Origin: Acanthochromis polyacanthus
Lineage: Eukaryota > Chordata > Actinopteri > Pomacentridae
Assembly: GCF_021347895.1 (NCBI RefSeq)
Contig: NC_067121.1
Coordinates: 15,821,962 to 15,885,961 of the forward strand
Length of the DNA: 64,000 bases
Direction of reading: 5' to 3'
The notes below the pieces were generated by a model. It saw only the letters and a program-made list of their open reading frames with translations. It did no database searches and was not told where the DNA came from. Positions 48,101-63,100 of this stretch are shown here, one piece after another (position 1 is the stretch's first letter; each line of letters starts with the position of its first letter). The translations under genes were made by a program, and so were the position numbers.

Positions 48101-51100
48101 ATCCACTGCGCAGTGAGGTCAGAGCGAGAGAGCGCCGTGGTCACCAGAGACATGACGACAAACACATAGACACAGGATCACCGAGTCTGCCGGCACAGCA
48201 CTTCTCCTCGAACCGAGCAGCCAAACATGCAGTCGGCCTGACCGTGGGTACCCAGTCAGCAAAACGGCATCAAAAGCCATCCTCCGCAAAATATCATTAT
48301 GGGTTGTAAGATGAGAAGGGGAAAGGAGGATGTTTGTTGTATCTCGTTCAGTAAGTACAGACTACATGTGTGGTCTGGATTTATCAGGCTTTTGGTAGAC
48401 GCTATGGCCAAAAAACCATCTGCCAACTTGTTTGGGTTCCCTTGACATCACCTAAGGAAGCAAGATTTGAGAATATAACAACAGCTCTACTCTTACTACA
48501 ACTCAGCCAAAGTGTAGGGTTACTCCATTTTCTAGTTAAATTTATAAGGTGGAGTTACGTGCATCATACATACTTCACATGAGTACTCCCCTACACTTAG
48601 TGGTAGAGTTAAGAGGAACTTTCTCATGCTTTGATATATACATGTGTCTAATTAAACTTCACAGCTTCTTCTCACACGTAGAGTGGTGTTACTGGCTGCA
48701 TTAGAGTCTGAGACCCGGTCTGCTGTTGCCCTATAATAAGGGAAAGGTTACAGGCTTGACACAGGGGTTTGGTGGGAATATAGTTCTTAATAGTTTGCCT
48801 CTGTGATGGTAAGTGCACCACAGTGTGAATGCAAATACAAGAAAAAAGTTTTCTTGAACTTTTGGTAACCAAAGTGGAGCAATGATTGGCAGAAGGCCTT
48901 GAGAAACTTGTCGACTACAGTTGAAATCAAAGTACATTTTTCTCTAATGTGCATAGCACGGCATAACCAATATAACATGTCTGTTATCTTCTCAAATTGC
49001 ACTATAGTATAGCTTCTGTTTTGCTGAAAATATTACAAATCCAACTACAAATTGAGCTCAAACTATATCTGTAATTTGTCTTATTAAACTTTTGGTCAGT
49101 TAAAATTAGTTGAGCTCATTAGTTCAGCCTGACTGAACAACACCATCATCTCAGCTGAAGAACGTTAAACCCAAAAAGTCCCCAGGGTGCATTGTGGTTT
49201 TCACATTCAGACCTTTTCAGGTGACTTCCTTCAAAGATAATACAAAGTAAGCTGAAGATAAAAGTTTTCTGACATTTGGCCTGTGAATGGTGGAGCTTCG
49301 TTGGCAAGTTTGTGCATTTTGTGATGTGATTTAGTTTTAGATGGCTTACTGAACAGAACAATGGAAATGAATACCTCAGATAGGTTTACTTTGTACTGAT
49401 TTTTGAAAAATTTCCATCTGTACCAGTCAGTACAAATGTCCATTTATAGTGAAGGTATCACTGCTAAAAGATCTGCTTTTAAAACAAACTAAATATTACA
49501 TGGAAATACAAAGTTTTCTATTAAACATCAGTTTAATTTTTTAACTTGGCATATCCAAGGTCATATGGCTAAGACTGACAATATTTTTTAAACAGGTTAT
49601 CTCTTTATCTCACTGACGGCAATGACACCTCTGTAGGGCGGGTCTGCAGGCTGAACTGAACAGGAAACACTCTATCATCTTGTTTTTGAATATGAGCCAT
49701 CAAGGTTTGTTGAAAACCACAAAAGAGGATCCATCACCAAAACTACGACTGTTTCAAAACACAGATGAGCAAGTCTGAATTATATCGACAAAGATATTGG
49801 ACATTAAGTATATGACTTCAAATGTAGAAAATACTGTGAGTAAATTTGACATTTGCACAAAAATGAAGTCAGTCTATAGTGTAGGAAAAGGCTTTATTCC
49901 ACAGATAAGCAAAGCCAGTCCAAATCTGCCTTGTTGCACCACTGATTTAATGCACTTGCTCTTATTCGAGAATCGAGGAAGGAAAGAAAAGGGGATTATT
50001 TCTTTCAACTGCCAAATTACCTTGGAAAATGGCAAGCATTCTTATACTGGCAAGCCCACCCCAATTACAAGTGTCATGCACTTCAATTAACTTGGGTTTG
50101 AGCTACTTGTTTCCGAGTGGGCTGCATAATGTCCATACAACTAAACTAATAACGCTTTATTGACTATTATAGGAAATGTAGAGAAGCTGGAAAATATGAC
50201 TTGTTAGCTCCTTTAATGAGAGTCATACAGAAAACAGTATTGAAAGTTCAGACATAAATGAATGCGTTAGCAGAAGACTCAGGTCTCTAACAGTCTCGAA
50301 GAATTAGAGCTGATCACAGGGTTTACGGTCAAAAATACACTGGTCATTACTAAAGCAAGCTTTAGAATAAGAAGTTCATATACAATTTGAATGTTTCCAG
50401 TGGTATCAGAATTCATTAATACCCAAATACCAAGCTTAGCTGGCTGTAGAGGTCTAGTGCCTACAGTCTCTCCATTTTGCAGGATGAATTACATACCAGC
50501 AGTTGCAATATTATTTCATTATCCACAATGAATATTTGGTTTGTGGAATCACTGGTTGTTTACGAGCATCTATGACAAATGTGCACGTAGCTGCTTTATT
50601 AAGCACATTTTATAATCACAGTGTGGTTACACAGTTGTTCACCGCAGTGTCATAGCTTTTGACTGTTTGCAATAACGCTATTCAAATTTGGGCAGTATTG
50701 TTGATGCAGAGGTTGATCACGTCAACAGATGCGCAAGCTGACAATTACAATGCTGCCAAAGTAAAATACGGCTGAGGTTAAGCCAAAAACTAGCACAGTG
50801 AACGTAAAAAACACTTCCTAATGTTTCCCCCCACAATTTTAACTAGTAGCTTCTTGTTCATTTAAGGAAGAAGCACTGATGTCTGTTGTCCCCTTTACAA
50901 ACTTGCTTTTTACATAAATGTACCAATATTTTACAAATCACCTGAGCTCTATGAATTTTTGAAAGGATATTTTAAGAGCTCTTCCTAAGGCAAAAGTTAC
51001 AAGCCAAATGACTTCTGGGTAATGTAAAACTGGTGTGTTGTTATGTAAATGTACCAGTGGAAAACACTGAAGGCAATGATATTATATTTTCAAATGATAT

Positions 51101-54100
51101 TTGTCAAATTGCCATTGTTTCCTGACATCAAGACATGGGAAAACATAATTTTGTGTTGTGGTGCAGCACATATAATCACAGGACAGCTATGATTATACAG
51201 TGAGAGCAGAACATCTGTGTAAGTCCGCGGTCAGCAAGAGATTACATTTAAATATGAAGGAAACATGAAATATAAACATTAGCTCGCTCTCAGTGGCATG
51301 TGAATCATAATCAAAGTCCAATGAATCTACTGACCTCTTACTTAGACTGACATTTTATATCACTGTGCTTAACATAAAGGTGGAGGGTCAAGTTCAAGCT
51401 GATGAGCAGTTGCTTTCCGATCTGTTCAAAAGTAGAAATTTTCTTTACCACAAAAGGAGTCTCAGAGTTAACAGTGCTCCCTTACTGCCCCCTCTGGCCA
51501 AAAACACAAAAAATGTGAAATGCTTAAATCCCTGCTTTAGAAAGAGAGGGCAGATGTGTGACATTCCTACATACTGAAAATTCTAAATCCAGAATAATAA
51601 TCAAACAGCAGCTGCTGCAAATACGCTGCATTCATTTCAATCTGCTCCCAGACGGATCTTTATGTAGGAATGATAACGTTTTAGTACATTTTCTTGTGAT
51701 AAACACCTTGTTGTTTGGGTTTAACTAAATACTTGCGGAATTACTGCTTGACAGAAGTCATGTTAATGGGGAACGTACCTGGATCCCTGAGGTCGTGAAG
51801 TACGGTATCTCAAACTTGACACTGATTGGTGGCTTCCCCTCCTTGTCTTCAGCCTCTACACTTGGCAGACCAAAGTGGGCTCGCATCAGATACTCCTTTC
51901 CTCCCTGTGACAAGTTGCAACACAATCTCCTTAACACAAGATCAAAACTGGTGACAAACCTGCTGCATTTGAACTCACAAGAAAAAAAGAAAGCTTTATA
52001 TTCAAAAGAGTTCTTGGAAAGTTTCCAGCTGCTCTTCAGAACTGAAGAAGCCTCTTGGATGAGAAGTGAAACGTCTTCAAGGAACTTTCTTAAAGTCCAG
52101 TGGATTGATTTAAACAACTTTGGATAACCATGACCTGGATGAATGAGAACCTACATAGACAGCTACTCTTCGCGATTTCAAAGAGAAATATAACAATGAT
52201 ATGAAGTTTATATTAACAATAAGTAAAGGAGGAATGAAGAAATAACCTTCTTGCATGACAGAGTTAGTTGAACAACATAACCAAACAAAAGTCGGTGACT
52301 GTCCGTATGAAACTCATGAGTCATGCTTTTTGCTCACAGGGAAAGACTTGATTGACCAGACGATCTCGCTGTTCTCAGGCACCCACTTCACGCTGCCCAC
52401 TGTGGTCTTGAATTTGGGCGAGTCAGCGTCCGTTGGCACAGGAATGTGAATCTCCACATTGTTGGCAGTGGAACGCCTCTTGAACTGACTCTTTGCCTAA
52501 GAAACAAGTAGGTCAAGTTTAACACGATGTGCTGCCTAAACAAGGTATTAAAGCAGGACTTAATTATTGTCTTCAGTATTATATTGTCAGGGTTGCCAGG
52601 GATGACAACATGATACAAGATAAACAGTCTGATAATCACTGCAGCATACATTCCTATGACTGCAAATATACCATAAGTCAGTCGGAACTGCATAACAGCC
52701 CAATCATTTGTCATTTCACTCTTTTAAACTCTGAGACTTAGGTATGACAGCAACAACAGCTTTCCTACAAATGAGATGGCAGCTCACTGAATGAAAAAGT
52801 GACCTACCTTGATCATGTACTCGATGCGACTGTGGGAGTGCTTCTCAATAACAGACTCAATCCAGATCAAGGGCTTCACCTAAAACAACAACACACATAT
52901 TTTACCAATTAGAATTTAGACTTTGAGTCCACTTTTTTCTTGCTTACAAAGAGCATTTCTCGGTAAATAATGACAGTGTCACCACCTAGTGGACAGCAGC
53001 CATTGCTACAATTAAAAAACAACATTTTAAGGAATAAGACACAAATTTGCTTTGTTTCCACTTCAACTAACAAAAACAACAAAATAGTCCTTTCCTCATT
53101 TTTTGAATTATGTGCAACTAGGCTGAATGTGTGAATTCAGTGTTGTTGAGGACATCGAGGGGAAAAACACAGATTGCGCAAAACTTGGGAGGCACTTCAC
53201 GCATTGTGCTATTATGCAACATGTTTCTTAGCATATTCTTGTTTTCACAGATACGGTACATAGCCTTAAATCTGCCTGTTTAAGTTGTGACCAAGCTATG
53301 AGAGCAGGACGTGTTTTGGCTGAAAACAATGAAGCCAGTGCTCTCAAGTAGAGAAACTCTCTAACTGTGTGATGTATTCCAAATGACCTGAAATCTCATC
53401 TGTACTGCTGTGGCTTGTTACTTCTTGGCTGACAATTACAAACCTATCAGCACATATGTATTTAACCCTATGAGCCCCAGATTGTTTTCAGGGTCATTTC
53501 ACGAGCTTTACATTCAAGCTCTTATCTTTGTTAAATGATTACATGTGCAGATGTTTTATATTAGCTTTTATATCAAGGGAAAATACTTTGGATTTTAAAT
53601 TGTAATGTCTTTACACATATCTCACCATAAAATGTTAACCTTAGAGATGTCTTTTTATACTCGTGTTAGAGACATTGTCTAAAATCTGGCATTAGAACCA
53701 TGACAATGTGATCTACTGTATGATTTTAAAATGAGGAAAAATACATGGCTAAAACTGGCTGCACAGTGGGTCGGTGGTTAGCACCATCGCCTTGCAGATA
53801 GAAAATCCCTGGTTCACGTTCCAGTCTGGGCTGAGGATCTTTCTGCATGGAGTTTGCATGTTCTCTCTGTGCATGTGTGAGTTTTCTCTGGCTTCCTCCA
53901 AAAGTCCAAAAACATGCTGAGGTTAATTGGTGACTCTAAATTGTTCGTAGGTGTGAATGTAAGTGTGATTGTTTGTTTCTATGTGTAGTTCTGTGATAGA
54001 CTGGTGACCTGTCCAGGGTGTCTCCGGCCTTCACCCTAAATCAGCTGGGATAGGCTACAGTCCCCCTGTAACTCTAATGAAGATAAAGCCTGGATGGATA

Positions 54101-57100
54101 TGGCTAATGCTTGTCAAGCATACCTACCATTATTACATTCATGGAAATGTTCACACTCAGCAGCCTATTGGTTCGAGTCTGACGCATGGTCATTTATTGA
54201 ATGTCCATCCATCCATCCATTCTCTATACACCGCTTCCTCCTCAGTAGGGTTGCGGGGGGTGCTGGAGCCTATCCCAGCTGACTCGGGCGAAGGCAGGGG
54301 ACACCCTGGAGAGGTCGCCAGTCTGTCGCATGGCTACATATACAGACAAACCATTTACTGAATGTCCATCCATCCATCCATCCATCCATTCTCTATACAC
54401 CGCTTCCTCCTCAGTAGGGTCGCGGGGGGTGCTGGAGCCTATCCCAGCTGACTCGGGCGAAGACAGGGGACACCCTGGAGAGGTCGCCAGTCTGTCGCAG
54501 GGCTACATATACAGACAAACCATTTACTGAATGTCCTTTCCCTAATCTCTAAAATAAATGCTTCTAGAGCAATTGAGACAGACGGAATGTGAACATGGCT
54601 GTGCTCCTAGGGTTAAGCTAATAAGTGCAATAGTCACATAGAGAGAAACCACAGGAACAGGAAAGATCAAAAAGTCTTGAAGCAGATTCAGTAACAGGTC
54701 AGAGACATTTCATTTGTTATATAGATAATTCCTATGATTTTTTGTCTAAATAATACGCAAAGGGGTGAACTAAATTACCTTCAAAATAAATTTTACATTG
54801 GTCAAAATTTCAAGCCTTCAGGTTTACATTAGAGTATATAAGCAGGTGTTATATATGCAGATATGGACAGGTTTCTTGTGTTCTTTTCTGCTAGTAACTA
54901 CAACTTAAATACCTCTGCTCTACTATCCTACTTCCCCTCTGGCACGCTTACTGGAAACTCTATTGTGAAAGAGCTACTGAGACTACGATTCCAGTTGAAA
55001 CACCTATAGTCAGCTATATTAGTCACTGTATAGGATTTTCCACTTCCCTTCAAGACCAATGCTTTAGGCATTTACAGTGGTCTTCAGTCTAGCTGATTAT
55101 GAAGGAGGTTTACCTCATTTGAGCAAAGGCTGGTTTGGCCAAGGTCCCATCTCTTTTGTTTTCTGTTTTTTTTTATAGTGAAGGAACTTCATCCATAAAT
55201 ATTTACATGGTGCACTGACATTGCCTTCCAAAGAAAGTTGTAAACATCTTTAAAAAGCACAACCTCTATGATTTACAGTTCAGGTTGAGTAGTTTATCTG
55301 GTGAGCTGCTGTATATAAAAAAAGAGAAACATGAAGTAGCATATGGCAATGAGTCATGATTACAGACCCAGTACTGAAGGCCATGACTCAACTGCTTTTA
55401 CTGCTTCTATTGCTTTTACTGCTGAACTGATGTCGTAGTTAAAGCTGATGGGCTGTTGCAGATGAATGGTACGCTCAGATAAGCAGTTCTTTCAACAAGT
55501 GACTGTGCAGGAGTATTTTTTTTATTTTGCTTGACTATTTTCCATTTTCTCAGTATTGCCACAATATTTCTATTAATTGCTGTTCAGAGTCCAAAAGCAA
55601 GTGCTTTACAGTGAAGTTCTTTGTGACCATTTTTTAAAAGATCTAGATAAAGTTATTTTTCTTATTGTTGTTGTTTATATTAATTCTGTGCTTGCCGCAC
55701 TTTTTTTATTTATTTGGATCCTCTATTAGCTGAAAAACAGCTACTCCAGGAGTCCACTGCAATAAAGATAGTTGCTGAAAAGCCATTTTGATCTTTATTG
55801 GATTATTACAATTGTTTCATTTTTAACAGTGGCTTTAAGGATCTAATACTAAGGATCTGGATACCTTGGCACAGTATGCCAAACCAATAGGAATAAAAGT
55901 GGATTCTGATCTTAAGTTCGACAACCAGATTAAAGCTGTGGTGAAAAATAGCTTCTTCCAGTTAAGGCAGCTGGCAAAAATCAAACCTATTCTGCAGAGA
56001 CAGCAATTTGAAACAGCGATCCATGCCTTTGTGATCACTCGGGTGGATTACTGTAATGCTCTTTATAGGGGGGTGAGTGGGCCCTCCATCGCTAGTCTAC
56101 AGTTAGTTCAGAATGCCGCTGCACGTCTTTTAACTGGCACAAGAAAGTTTGAGCACATTTCACCAATTTTATCTTCACTACACTGGCTGCCTGTCCTTTT
56201 TACAATTCATTTTAAAATGCTTTTATTTGTTTTTAAATCACTGCATGGTCTCGCCGCCCCATACCTCTCTGAGCTTATCCACCTATGCACTCCAAGCCGA
56301 TCCCTCAGGTCAGCTGACCAGCTGCTCCTGAGGGTCCCCAAAACAAGGCTAAAGCTCAGAGGGGCTCGAGCATTTTCTGTGGCAGCTCCAAAGCTTTGGA
56401 ATAAGCTGCCACTGCACATTAGACAGGCCTTCTCGTTGTTTAATTTTAAAACCCTTCTTAACCCACCTTTTTTCGTTGGCATTTCACACCACGTAGGTTT
56501 GTTGTTTTCATGTGCATGTATATTTTTATCTGGGATGGGCAGTCCAATTTGTTTAATCTATTTATTGTTTTTGTTCTTATTGTGCAGCTTGTTTTTAGTT
56601 CCTATTGTTTTTATCTTAGTTAATGTCTCCTTCTATTTTAACCGGCGCAGTTTTTCTAATTTTTACAGCATTTTGCAGATCAGAGGTTGAACTACAAAGG
56701 CAGTTTGACACAGTCAGACTTTCTTTAAGTCGGCTCGACAAAAACTGAAACCTCAGTCAGTGTTAACAGGTATGAAGGTGGTTATCAACTTTCTTTTCCA
56801 AGTCAGACTTTCTGCTTTCAATTCGTCCACACTGACAGAAGCGTTGAACGATCATTTGACTTTTTTGTTGCACAAAATGAACCGAATGTGTTCAGCTGCT
56901 TCGCGTAGTTGAACACATTCAGTTCTTTTAATGAAGAACAATGAGGAATTTAAAAATGTATGACTGTAAAAAGCTGCTACTGGATATGATGTAAGACAGG
57001 AATGCTAGTAGAAGACTGTAAAATTGCATAATATATATTTATTTTATCGATCAATTCAATTCAATTCAATTTTATTTATATAGCGTCAATTACAGTCAAA

Positions 57101-60100
57101 TCGTCTCAAGACGCTTTACAGAACCCAAATGCCTGACCCCCAGAGCAAGCCCAAAGGCGACAGTGGCAAGGAAAAACACCCTTTTAACAGGGAAGAAACC
57201 TCGAGCAGAACCCGGCTCTATATAGGGGGGACCCATCTGCCTGCTGGCCGGGCGGGTTGAGAATCAATGCAGCTAACTATTGATAACAGCTGCACAATAA
57301 AACTATCAAACTTCATGATAGACACAGAATTTTGGACTGTGAAATTGGATCCAGGGACATCTCGGATCATTCACCAATCTACCTTACACTAAATTTAGAT
57401 AATAGACCAAAGAAAACTATATGGAGACTCAACACAAGTCTATTAAATAATAAATCAGTTGTTCAACAAATAAAATCTGAAATCAACTTTTCTTGAGTGT
57501 AACGACAATGGGGAAGTGAATCCAAACATTCTATGGGATACATTAAAGGCAGTGGTAAGAGGCAAATTGATATCGCTTAGTAGTGCAGTTAAGAAAGCAA
57601 AAGAACATAATCTGAAACAACTCGAAAGTACTTTAATTGAGTTGGAGAAAGATCATAGTGAAAATCAGAGCCCTCAAACGCTAAATAGGATTAAGGAAAT
57701 TAAAAACCAGATTTTGGATATATATAGGGAAAAGTTAGAGAAAAAATACAGATTTTTAAAACAATCTTATTATGAGACTGGTTCTAAAGCTTCTAAACTG
57801 CTAGCAAAGAAATTAAGGAAAAAACAGGTTGTTCAATCAATATATAAAATAAAAGACCTTAAGACGGGAAAGTTTCATAATAACCTAGATGAAATAGACC
57901 CAGTATTTCGGACATATTATGAAGGACTTTACACCCAACCCCAATTAAAAAGCAAAGAAAAAATTCATTGCTTTTTAAACTCCCGAGATCTGCCTTCAAT
58001 TGGAAATCAGCAAAATGAGTTCTTAACAAAACAAATCACAAAAGAAGAGCTGGTCTCCACTTTGACTAAATTAAAAAATAATAAATCGCCTGGAAGTGAC
58101 GGTCTGCCAGCCGAATGGTATAAAGTCTTCAAAGAAGAACTGATAGACACATTATTAGATTCTTTCAACTGGACACTGGAGAAAATCAACTCCTTCGTGG
58201 AATGAAGCGGTCATTTCCGTGCTCCCAAAGGACGGTAAGAATAAAGTCTTGTGTAGTTCTTACAGACCGATATCTATTTTGAACCAAGACTACAAAATGT
58301 ATGCGTCTGTCCTGTCTGAAAGGCTAGACTCCTTCATTCCAGAGTTAATTGATAGCGACCAAACTGGCTTTGTCCGAGGCCGCCAAACACACGATAATAC
58401 AAGACGTGCTCTACAGATAATACAAAATATTAGAAAAACAAAAACAAAAGCTGTATTAGTCAGTTTGGACGCTGAAAAAGCTTTTGATTGTGTTAGCTGG
58501 GAGTTCCTGTTTGCAGCACTGGAACGCTTTTTGGGTTTGATGAGAAATCAATTAATTGTATTAAGACTTTATATTTGGCACCTACGGCAAGAATCAAGAT
58601 AAATGGCCGCCTTTCCGACCGTATTAAGATTGAGAGGTCTACATGTCAGGGCTGTCCGCTCTCACCGACCCTCTTCGCGCTTTATATAGAACCATTAGCG
58701 CAAGCAATACGAGATGATGATAACATACAAGGGATCATAGTGAAAGGCAGGGAACATAAGATAGCCGTGTATGCAGATGATATTTTGTTGTTTGTACGCA
58801 GCCCTGATACTTGTCTACCTATCCTGCTGGATCTTCTTGCCAAATTTGGTAATTTTTCAGGATATAAACTCAATATTCAAAAAACACAGATATTGGCATT
58901 TGATTACACTCCAACTCCGGAACTGAAACAGGAACTTCCCATTGACTGGTCTCAGAAAGCGATTAAGTACCTGGGAATTTGGTTAACACACTGCCCAGAC
59001 GATTTATACAAAAGAAATTATATGTCAGTTAACAAAATGATTAAAGAAGACCTGAGTACTCGGTCAACTCCCTTATTGAGTTTTAGTGCTAGGATTGAGG
59101 CTGTGAAAATGATGATTTTGCCTAGATTGTTGTATTTGTTTACATCTCTGCCTATCGAGGTGCCACCCTGCCAGTTTTCAGAGTGGGACAAACAGATCTC
59201 TCGCTTCATTTGGGGTGGGAAGAAACCAAGGGTGAAATATAGTTTACTGACCAGGAACAAAGGAGGAGGAGGTATGTCACTCCCTAACTTTAAGAATTGC
59301 TACCTCGCAGCACAATTGAGAATAATAGTCCTCTGGTGTGACAACACCTATGAGGCAAAATGGAAAGAGAATGAGGAAGAATGCAGGGGCACCCCAATTC
59401 AAGCTATGATAGCAGACCACAGGCTGATGTTAAAATATCAGGAACATTTATGCCCCTACACTGCCTTCTCCCTACACACCTGGTTTACTGTCGTTAAAAA
59501 ATTTTGTTTATGGCCCCAGTTGAAACAGCTCAGGTGGGTGGCTTTCGATACAGGGTTTATCCCAAACCACTTAGATTCAAGATTTAGGCTCTGGTCAAGA
59601 AAAGGAATCACTACCTTCTTTAAAATAATGGAGGGTGGAATATTACAAAGTTTAAAAAAAAATACAAGATAATTACAATTTAGAAAGTCAAGATTTTTAT
59701 AGGTACTTACAGATGAAACATTATTTTCAAAAGGAAATCTATGCTGCTGAGGTCTCAGTTCCTAATAAAATAATTCAAGTAGTTACTCAAGCTTATACTA
59801 AAACCACAAAATCAGTAGTTTCAAGACTTTATCAAAGTATGAGTGAGAACTTGGGAAATATCACAGACCAGATTAAAGAAAGATGGGAGAAAGAACTCAA
59901 AGAGAGCATATCTAGACACCAGTGGGAAAATATGTGTGAGACGGTTTTTTCTACTACTTGCTCGATGTATTGGAGTGAATTCAGTCGGAAGAATCTTGTG
60001 TGATATTTCATCACTCCTAAAATGAAACCTTTTTTAGAAAGGTCACAACAAAGATGCTGGAGAGGCTGCAGTGATGATAATGATGTTGATGGAAATCACT

Positions 60101-63100
60101 TCCACATCTTTTGGAGTTGTCCTAGGATTCATGTATTTTGGGAAAATATCTGTGTATACTTACAACAACTATTTGGTAAAAAGATCTCACTATCATGTTT
60201 GATTCTCTACCTGGGTGACATTCCAGCAAGGATGATGAGCAGTGACAAATACCTTCTAAAGATTTTGACTGTTGCGGCTAAAAAGGCAATTACTCGCAAA
60301 TGGCTACAGACTGACCCGCCTACAGTGGATGAATGGCTTGGAATTATTGAAGAGATCCACGAGATGGAAAGGCTGACCTTCCTGCTGCGGTTGAAAAGTG
60401 AATTGTATGTCGCAAGATGGTCAAAATGGACAGCTTTTTTGCCTAAAGTGAAAACATAAAGGGTATAACTTTTCCCTTCCCCCTCTGAGATATGGCTCCT
60501 CACTTAGTCTATGTACCCTTCCGTCCAAGAAATATATGTTAGGACATTGAGATATACCCTGATGTAACCTAAAAAACTTATTTGATGGAGATATAGCAAC
60601 GACTGTTATGTACTGTGACTGTTGAATATGTTATACTTTACTTTATTGTACTCATTCCTTTTATATTATTTGTATTTTGTTGTAAAGAGAAAATAAAAAT
60701 TTTGAGTATTAAAAAAAAACTATCAAACTTCATATATATTTAAACATGATATTGTATTGAAGTGCATGTAGGTCTGACGGAAATCATTTTAATTTGTGGC
60801 CAAATCAAAATGAAATTAATGTTACTGAGTGAATATTCTCTTTAATAAATACTATTAAACTAATCAATGCTCTAATGTGTGTTCTATCAGCTGCAGTAAG
60901 AGTACTTTAAACAGACCAAACATAAAAACATATTTGTGTGATTTCTGCCTCACCAACTAAATACATGTCAGGTTTCCAAGGCTTTGAGCTTTAGATGAAT
61001 TCCCATGTACTATACTATATGGAAAGCTGGACTGGTCCTTCAACACAACTGCCATCTACAAGAAGGGACAGAGTCGGCTTCACTTCCTCCGCAGGCTGCG
61101 CTCGTTCAATGTGTGCAGTGACATGCTGCACATGTTCTACAAATCAGTGGTGGAGAGTGCCCTGCTGTATGCTGCTGTCTGCTGGGGTGGCAACCAGATG
61201 GACAAGGACAGGAGGCGGCTGGACAAGCTTATTAAGAGAGCTGGTTCAGTGGTCGGGAGAGGTCTGGACGATGTGGGGACAGTAGTTGAGAGACGAATGA
61301 GGAGCAAGGTGCAGAGCATCCTGACAAATCCCACCCATCCTTTGTACAGTACTGTCTCCGGACAAAAGAGCAGACGCAGCGCTCGTTTGCTTTCAATGCA
61401 CTGCAGGACGGAGCGCTTCAGGCGATCCTTCATCCCCTCAGCCATCAGACTATATAACTCCTCATAGCTCCCTCACTTTCAACTTGGTTGCCCCTTTTTG
61501 TTTTTATGTTTTTATGTTTTTACATGTTTTTTATATGTGATGATGTTTTTATGTGTTTTTGTAGGTGTTTTGTATGAGCTGCGGGATACAACAATTTCCC
61601 TATGGGGATAAATAAAGTATCTATCTATATATGTACAATACACCACAGATGTCTGCCTATGTTATGCTAGGATGGTTATTTTTGCTGTACAGCGTGCTCA
61701 CTTCTACTTCTGATGCTCCATGTCAAGTATGGAATCCGATTACTCGATTAATCACCAGAATAATCGATATAACTCGATTACTACAATAATCAACAGCTGC
61801 AGCCCTAATTGTCTGTATTTAGGAGTCTAACTTTGTATGCAGTTGATTGGTTGGCTTTCTTAAGCAAAAGCAGCCAAAACAACGTAATACCTGACAAGTG
61901 TAAGGACATTTTAGACCCTTCTTCAAGTTTGGACTCAGTTTTTCACACTATTCTTGCAACTCAGGCAAATATTACTCACATGAGTGTTGAGGCGGTAGGA
62001 CATGAGCTCAAACTCTCCATCAGGAGGAATAAAGGAGATCGTGCGGTCGTTCTCGAAGCGAGACAGACGGACACACTGGTGAAACTTGACATCCTCCAGC
62101 TCTACCGATTTGCTCTTTCCTCCTAGACACATAAGTAACAGAAACTATTTAGGCATACTGCCTGAAGAGGTAGAAAACATAATAAATAGTAATTGCAAAA
62201 AACATTTTTTTCCCCAGGTATCATGAAGCAATGTATTGATGACAACTTTCAGAACAATGAGAGCCAGAACAATATACTGACTGTTGCTTTTGTAATACTT
62301 TGAAAAAACAATGAATCAATAAAACTTCTACCTTCTTACTGAGCTTAAATTAATTCTTAACATACCCTACCGTCCAGAAGTTTGGGGTCACCCAAACAGT
62401 TTCATGTTTTCCATGAAAATTCACACTTTTATTCCTGTGCTAATATAATCGCACAAGGGTTTTTTAATCATCAATTAGCCTTTCAACATGATTAGCTAAC
62501 ACAATGTAAGCATGAGAACACAGGAGTGATGGTTGCTGGAAACGGGTCTCTGTAGATATTCTGTAGACCTCTATGTAGATATTCCATTAAAAATGTGTTA
62601 TTACCAGCTAGAATAGTCATTTACCACATTAACAATGTCTAGATTAGGGGCAAGCAACCTTAAACACTCAAAGAGTCATTTGGTTCCATTTTTCACAGAA
62701 AAGAAAACACCACTAGCCACAAAACCCTTTTGACATTTAAAATGAAGGCAATACTGCATATATTTTTTTTAACTTTTATGCTAGGTATAAAAAATTATAG
62801 TGAGTTGCATTTATGAAATCAATGAACTGCTTCAGAAAAAACTAAATTACATTAACACTAACCCTATGAATATATGCAAAATAATAGGCAATTAAAACAT
62901 TTATTAGGGTTGGGACTTAAACTTATTAATTTCAATTAATTAATTCAAGAAAAAAATAACGAGTTAAGAAATCTATTTAATTGCTTGAATTATAATTTAG
63001 TAGATGCCGTAGTACATGTTTTATTTTGATGTTACAAGATCACCACAATCTTCAAATCAAGAATTACATTTTAAAACTAACAAACTAAAATAAAATAAAT

